Shown: piece after piece, positions 60,202 to 64,000 of the stretch
Layout: every line of letters begins with the position of its first letter
How positions within the stretch are numbered: the stretch's first letter is position 1
Position numbers and translations under genes: made by a program
DNA from: Prevotella sp.
GTDB taxonomy: Bacteria > Bacteroidota > Bacteroidia > Bacteroidales > Bacteroidaceae
Assembly (NCBI GenBank): GCA_017410365.1
Contig: JAFQQY010000014.1
Coordinates: 1-64,000 of the forward strand
DNA: 64,000 nt
Direction: 5' to 3'
Notes under the pieces: model-generated
Told to the model about the DNA's origin: nothing
The model's input: only the letters and a program-made list of their open reading frames with translations
Databases searched by the model: none

Positions 60202-61092
60202 ATGAAAGGATTTGGAAGACTGCTTTTCTGCTTTATCATGGTTGTCGCCGTATGTTCATGCGGGGAGGACGATGACAGACTGCCGGTTGCTCAGCGGCCG
60301 AATGTCGATGGCATAAATGTAAACAAAAACAACTCGAGCGAGAACGATGCTTACGAGCGCCTGGAGTTTCCGCGCCTAAAAGGCGGAAACAACATGGTGA
60401 TAGTACATTCAACCGAAGATTTCGGCATAAACTACTCAGTAGAGTGGGACTATCAAAAGAAGTCGCAGCGCTGGTCGTGCTACCAGATGTATGCTGCCAA
60501 TAGCGGCGGTAATGTGGGCAGATATGACGACGGCTATCCTTTTGACCCGAAACTGCCTGCTGGCTATTATTTCGAATTCGATCCATTCCGCAACTCAGGT
60601 TACGACCACGGTCATATTGTGCCAAGTGCCGACCGTCAGAGTACGAGAGAGGTGAACATGCAGACGTTTTACTTGACAAACATGCAACCGCAGAAAAACA
60701 GGTTTAATGCCGGATTGTGGGCGAAAATGGAGCAACAGGTGAGAGACTGGAACGTAAATTCATTCCGCGATGTACTGTATGTCTGCAAAGGCGGCACGAT
60801 AGACAAGGAATCGCAAATACTGGAAACTCTGCCTAATGGACTTATCGTGCCAAGATATTTCTTCATGGCTGTGCTTTGCAAGAGTTCGCTAGGCTATAAG
60901 GCAATGGGCTTTTGGGTTGAACATATCAATGCAGACCATTCGCACGACCTGCTGGCGCAGTATGTGGTGAACATTGACGAACTTGAAAAGTTGACAGGTA
61001 TTGACTTCTTCTGCAATCTCGTAGATGAAGAAGAAGAGAAAATAGAGTCGTTGCCTCGCGAGAATGTTATTAGAGAGTGGGGCGTGAGATAA
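60202..61092 (+). CDS. secreted DNA/RNA non-specific endonuclease
   Basis: NUC-family beta-beta-alpha metal nuclease. Signal sequence with Cys18 or Cys20 as a likely lipobox residue (VVAVCSCGED), so probably lipid-anchored outside the inner membrane. The active-site block is YDHGHIVPSADR (DHGH in place of the common DRGH, with His138 as general base), then TNMQPQKNRFNAGLW supplies the metal-binding Asn. At 296 residues the length is normal. It could feed nucleotides to the salvage genes elsewhere in the window; that link is inferred. A strong terminator follows. Confidence 0.93.
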   Translation: MKGFGRLLFCFIMVVAVCSCGEDDDRLPVAQRPNVDGINVNKNNSSENDAYERLEFPRLKGGNNMVIVHSTEDFGINYSVEWDYQKKSQRWSCYQMYAANSGGNVGRYDDGYPFDPKLPAGYYFEFDPFRNSGYDHGHIVPSADRQSTREVNMQTFYLTNMQPQKNRFNAGLWAKMEQQVRDWNVNSFRDVLYVCKGGTIDKESQILETLPNGLIVPRYFFMAVLCKSSLGYKAMGFWVEHINADHSHDLLAQYVVNIDELEKLTGIDFFCNLVDEEEEKIESLPRENVIREWGVR

Positions 61093-61096
61093 AAAA

Positions 61097-61127
61097 AGCC
61101 GCTGAAAAATCAGCGGCTCCTGCTTTT
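61097..61127 (+). terminator. terminator of the nuclease gene
   Basis: 9-bp perfect stem AGCCGCTGA/TCAGCGGCT with loop AAAA, followed within a few bases by a TTTTTTT run. The preceding A run makes it usable in both directions. Confidence 0.85.
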
Positions 61128-61432
61128 TTTGAAAAAGCAATGCTCTCCTCCTTAATCTCTAAATGCAGAGCATAAATCAATCCTTAAACAATCTTTTTCT
61201 CTCAAAATAATAATAACCTAACGTATATCTTGTTTTTCAAAACATTTCTAACAAAATGTTGCCTTTAGTGTTTTACGATGCAAAAATACGATGTTTTTTC
61301 TTACGTAGGCATTACCTTTTGCATTAAAAAACATAGATTATACAAATTTTTGATATATATCAAAGTGGTAGATGAATAAATATTTATCATCTTTAATGAG
61401 AAACAAAAAAATCATAATTATATAACTTATTA
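61128..61432 (+). other. AT-rich intergenic stretch with one palindrome
   Basis: No gene was found. The near-perfect palindrome AGATGA-ATAAATATTTAT-CATCT (61370-61392) lies 41 bases upstream of the -33 element of the peroxidase gene and is a candidate operator. The rest shows no signal I can support. Confidence 0.45.
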
Positions 61433-61464
61433 TTTGGTGTTGCCGTAGAAAATAATTATTTTTG
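61433..61464 (+). promoter_or_regulatory. promoter of the gpx-trxB unit
   Basis: TTTG at 61433-61436, 20 bases, TATTTTTG at 61457-61464. Confidence 0.7.
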
Positions 61465-61497
61465 CGTTACAAACACAACTAATTAGATTTTAAGTAT

Positions 61498-62049
61498 ATG
61501 AAAACTGTTTATGATTTTAAGGTCAAGGATAGAAAAGGCAAAGAAATATCACTGAAAGAGTATTCAGGAATGGTGCTGCTGATAGTAAATACGGCTACGA
61601 AGTGTGGCTTTACGCCACAATACGAGGAACTGGAAAGACTGTATGAGAAGTATCGCAGCCAAGGATTTACGATTCTTGATTTCCCATGCAATCAGTTTGG
61701 ACAACAGGCACCGGGAACAGACGAGTCGATACATGAATTCTGCAAACTGACATACGGAACGGAGTTCCCACGATTCAAGAAACTGAAGGTGAACGGCGAA
61801 GATGCCGACCCGCTGTATAAGTTCTTGCAAGAGCAAAAGGGCTTTGCCGGATGGAACATGAATCACCCGATAGCCAATATTCTTGATGAGATGCTTTCAA
61901 AGGCAGATCCTGACTACAAGGAAAAAAATGACATCAAATGGAATTTCACAAAGTTCCTAATCAGCAAGACAGGACGAGTGGCTGCAAGGTTTGAACCAAC
62001 TGAAAGCATTGATGTTATTGCGCAGAAAATAGAAGAATTATTAAAATAA
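61498..62049 (+). CDS. glutathione peroxidase-family thiol peroxidase
   Basis: Reduces hydroperoxides with a peroxidatic Cys36 (TATKCGFTPQY), not selenocysteine. FPCNQFGQQAPG supplies the Gln of the catalytic tetrad, and WNFTKFLI supplies Trp/Asn. At 183 residues the length is normal. In bacteria such enzymes are usually thioredoxin-dependent. Here trxB follows 3 bases after the stop, which supports electron supply through the thioredoxin system. Confidence 0.93.
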   Translation: MKTVYDFKVKDRKGKEISLKEYSGMVLLIVNTATKCGFTPQYEELERLYEKYRSQGFTILDFPCNQFGQQAPGTDESIHEFCKLTYGTEFPRFKKLKVNGEDADPLYKFLQEQKGFAGWNMNHPIANILDEMLSKADPDYKEKNDIKWNFTKFLISKTGRVAARFEPTESIDVIAQKIEELLK

Positions 62050-62052
62050 GAC

Positions 62053-63003
62053 ATGAATATGAATACGGAACACGTGCGCTGCCTTATAATCGGTAGCGGT
62101 CCTGCTGGATATACAGCAGCTATCTACGCATCAAGAGCTAACCTGCATCCCGTTGAATATTGCGGCATGCTGCCTGGCGGTCAACTGACGCAGACAACAA
62201 CTGTAGAGAACTTCCCCGGTTACCCTCAGGGTGTTGATGGCAATCAGATGATGATGGATTTGAGAGAACAGGCTGAGAACTTCGGCGCTGACATACGCGA
62301 CGGCGAGATTGTGGCAGCCGACCTGTCACAGGCACCTTACAAGTTGACTGCCGACGACGGCAAGGTGATAGAGGCCGACACCGTGATTATTGCAACAGGT
62401 GCGTCTGCCAAGTATTTAGGACTTGACGACGAACGCAAGTATAACGGCATGGGTGTGTCTGCATGTGCCACATGCGACGGCTTTTTCTATCGCAAGAAGA
62501 CTGTAGCTGTTGTCGGTGGTGGCGATACAGCCTGCGAAGATGCACTCTATTTATCAGGATTGGCAAAGAAAGTATATCTTATTGTACGCAAACCATACCT
62601 CCGAGCTTCTCAGGTTATGCAGAAGCGCGTTATAGAGACAGAAAACATCGAGATACTGTTTGAGCACAATACAGTAGGTCTTTTTGGCGAAGATGGGGTA
62701 GAGGGCGCACATCTCGTAAAGCGCAAGGGAGAAGCAGACGAAGAGTTCGTAGATATAGCTATAGACGGTTTCTTCCTCGCCATCGGTCACAAGCCAAACA
62801 GCGACATCTTCAAGGAGTGGCTTGACACAGACGAGGTGGGTTATATAAAGAAAATAGATAATACGCCAAAAACAAAGATTCCTGGAGTCTTCGTTGCGGG
62901 CGATGTGGCTGATCCTGTATATCGTCAGGCTATTACTGCAGCAGGCACAGGTTGCCAGGCTGCGATTGAGGCGGAACGCTATCTCAGCGAACACTCGCTA
63001 TAA
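62053..63003 (+). CDS. trxB: thioredoxin reductase
   Basis: FAD/NADPH enzyme that reduces thioredoxin. FAD site IGSGPAGYTAAIYAS; redox pair Cys138-Ala-Thr-Cys141 followed by DG; NADPH site VVGGGDTACEDALYLSG; C-terminal FVAGDVADPVYRQAITAAGTG. At 316 residues it is the low-molecular-weight type. A start at 62053 or 62059 is possible. It is cotranscribed with the peroxidase gene. Confidence 0.97.
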   Translation: MNMNTEHVRCLIIGSGPAGYTAAIYASRANLHPVEYCGMLPGGQLTQTTTVENFPGYPQGVDGNQMMMDLREQAENFGADIRDGEIVAADLSQAPYKLTADDGKVIEADTVIIATGASAKYLGLDDERKYNGMGVSACATCDGFFYRKKTVAVVGGGDTACEDALYLSGLAKKVYLIVRKPYLRASQVMQKRVIETENIEILFEHNTVGLFGEDGVEGAHLVKRKGEADEEFVDIAIDGFFLAIGHKPNSDIFKEWLDTDEVGYIKKIDNTPKTKIPGVFVAGDVADPVYRQAITAAGTGCQAAIEAERYLSEHSL

Positions 63004-63035
63004 GGAGAAAGAATAAAAAGAATTAAGAATACAAA

Positions 63036-63073
63036 ATAGGATACCGGCTCTTTGAAGCGGTATCCTATTTTTT
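63036..63073 (+). terminator. terminator of the gpx-trxB unit
   Basis: Stem AATAGGATACCG/CGGTATCCTATT, 12 bp, with an 11-base loop and a TTTTTTT tail. Confidence 0.88.
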
Positions 63074-63097
63074 TGCCTATGTGTAGGGTAATAAAAA

Positions 63098-63122
63098 AGC
63101 CTCGCTGTCTCAGCGAAGCTTT
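63098..63122 (-). terminator. second hairpin, minus-strand terminator-like
   Basis: AGC-C-TCGCTG pairs with CAGCGA-AGCT around TCT. On the minus strand it is followed by TTTTTT. No minus-strand gene is known to its right, so its role is open. Confidence 0.4.
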
Positions 63123-63180
63123 AATAATACTTTAAAAAACTAAATTAATCAACCATAAACCTTAACCATTAAAATCTCTT

Positions 63181-63270
63181 ATGAAAAAGTTCCACGGCAT
63201 CTCTATGCTCTTGTGGAATGCGGTTAAAACCGCTTTCAATTTCTTTTTTGCTGATGCAAAGATACTATAG
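63181..63270 (+). CDS. possible 29-codon leader peptide or small protein
   Basis: ATG frame reading MKKFHGISMLLWNAVKTAFN then FFFADAKIL and TAG. It overlaps a GCGGTT-AAA-ACCGC hairpin followed by a T-rich tail (63219-63249). The combination of a short basic/hydrophobic frame and a terminator-like stem before the histidine kinase gene resembles a leader/attenuator, but a structured small RNA is equally possible. Confidence 0.3.
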   Translation: MKKFHGISMLLWNAVKTAFNFFFADAKIL

Positions 63271-63448
63271 AAAAAAACAAATGAGGTTCAGATAAAATTA
63301 AAAGAGGTTGAAAATGCGTTAATTCACGGATTTTAAACCTAAAATAACGGAAAACAAACCTAATTTGCACTAAAAAGACCCTTTTTAATGCATATTTGTT
63401 GATTTTTCGATGAAAAAGATGTAACTTTACACCATCAAAAATTAGTTT

Positions 63449-64000
63449 ATGAATTTGGATTTAGTCATCATAATAGCTGTAATATGCACGTTGATTGCCA
63501 TCTTTTTGCTTGGAAGATGGCTATATCTGCGTAGTGTGCGTATGAAAAATGAGGCTCAGATGGCTATGCTTTTCACAAATATCACCCATGAGCTGCTTAC
63601 TCCGTTGACTATTATTTCCGCATCGGTAGAAAGATTGAGGGCTATCAATCCTCACCATTCGCCAGATTATGACATGATGGATTTGAATATCCAGAGGGTT
63701 GTCAGGTTATTGCAGCAGATTTTGGAAACGAGTAAATCGCAAGCCGGCGAACTTAAACTTCTTGTGTCTAACGGTGACGTGATGGAGTATATACGTGAAA
63801 CCGGCAGGTGTATAGAACCGCTGATGGTGAAGAATGGACTTAAATACTCCATCAGTTGTGCACCAGAAAGCATGATGGGATGGATTGATACTGATAAACT
63901 GGATAAGATAATATTCAACTTGCTGTCTAATGCTGCCAAATATACAAAGGGTGAAGACGGGCATGTTGAACTCGATGTTTGTACGAACAAGACTTATGAC
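63449..64000 (+). CDS. membrane sensor histidine kinase, truncated by the window end
   Basis: One membrane helix (about residues 4-24, LVIIIAVICTLIAIFLLGRW) and then directly the dimerisation/phosphoacceptor domain: His47 in NITHELLTPLTI (His-Glu-Leu-Leu rather than the usual His-Glu-Leu/Phe-Arg). The N box DKIIFNLLSNAAKYT begins the ATP-binding domain. The gene is open at the right edge. No periplasmic sensor domain precedes the phosphoacceptor, so sensing may occur in or at the membrane or through a partner. The response regulator is not in view. Confidence 0.88.
   Translation, partial: MNLDLVIIIAVICTLIAIFLLGRWLYLRSVRMKNEAQMAMLFTNITHELLTPLTIISASVERLRAINPHHSPDYDMMDLNIQRVVRLLQQILETSKSQAGELKLLVSNGDVMEYIRETGRCIEPLMVKNGLKYSISCAPESMMGWIDTDKLDKIIFNLLSNAAKYTKGEDGHVELDVCTNKTYD

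Noticed and set aside
61498-62049. Selenium-dependent glutathione peroxidase
   Set aside because: The peroxidatic position is an ordinary Cys codon (TGT).

Overview
The window looks like chromosome from a member of the Bacteroidales, most likely Prevotellaceae. The reasons are the many upstream elements of the form TTTG, 19-20 bases, TAnnTTTG (the Bacteroidetes -33/-7 promoter), weak or absent Shine-Dalgarno sequences, short-spaced gene pairs, a tmRNA whose tag reads GENKYALAA, a Wzi-type capsule protein, a TonB-dependent receptor with OB-fold lipoproteins, and type B ribosomal protein L31. Most of the window is ordinary chromosome (dnaG, cls, divIC/ftsB-like, pyrC, plsC, mfd, trpB2, udk, gpx, trxB). 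No tRNA, rRNA, CRISPR array or intact insertion sequence was seen.

Layout. 1-1313 is a gene-poor stretch with hairpins and a palindrome-ended repeat. 1.3-13.9 kb holds a two-domain CE12 esterase, a truncated four-helix-bundle gene inside an inverted repeat, dnaG, cardiolipin synthase, a WG-repeat membrane protein, a RyR-domain protein, a DivIC-like protein, a lipoprotein, dihydroorotase, a phosphoesterase and an acyltransferase. 14-19.7 kb holds a dolichol-phosphate-mannose-type glycosyltransferase, mfd and glycerate kinase. 20-24.5 kb holds a secreted multidomain protein, a 58-residue protein and an AAA/DUF4143 ATPase behind a 33-bp repeat array. 24.6-27.9 kb holds trpB2, a sodium-solute symporter and the tmRNA gene. 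28-44.3 kb is an extracellular polysaccharide locus: OPX export protein, Wzz, flippase, polymerase, five glycosyltransferases, an acyltransferase and UDP-GlcNAc 2-epimerase on the plus strand, and Wzi, a small lipoprotein and the initiating sugar-phosphate transferase on the minus strand. 44.5-46.8 kb holds an Arg/Ser/Gly-rich secreted protein, an HdeD-like membrane protein and udk. 46.8-53.9 kb holds a uracil-glycosylase-like protein and a secreted EEP-family nuclease/phosphatase, diverging from a TonB-dependent receptor and two OB-fold lipoproteins. 54-57 kb holds a structured leader and two broken genes. 57.5-64 kb holds a BlaR1/BlaI-type pair, L31, a secreted DNA/RNA endonuclease, glutathione peroxidase, thioredoxin reductase and a truncated histidine kinase.

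What stands out. (1) Short palindromic repeats sit in intergenic DNA and also in frame inside essential genes: dnaG carries two low-complexity inserts and mfd three, so both proteins are longer than usual. (2) A four-helix-bundle gene fragment is bounded by about 39-bp inverted repeats. (3) An 87-bp element with perfect 12-bp terminal inverted repeats occurs twice, 19 kb apart, with 3 mismatches. (4) The TonB receptor, DUF5689-like protein, triple OB-fold lipoprotein and secreted EEP enzyme form a candidate nucleic-acid-scavenging system; this is inference. (5) A consensus promoter, a 124-base nested palindrome and an overlapping terminator precede a WG-repeat gene that has an in-frame TGA; the next gene is out of frame at a poly(A) run beside its start codon.

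All assignments come from reading the sequence and remembered family motifs; no database search was run.
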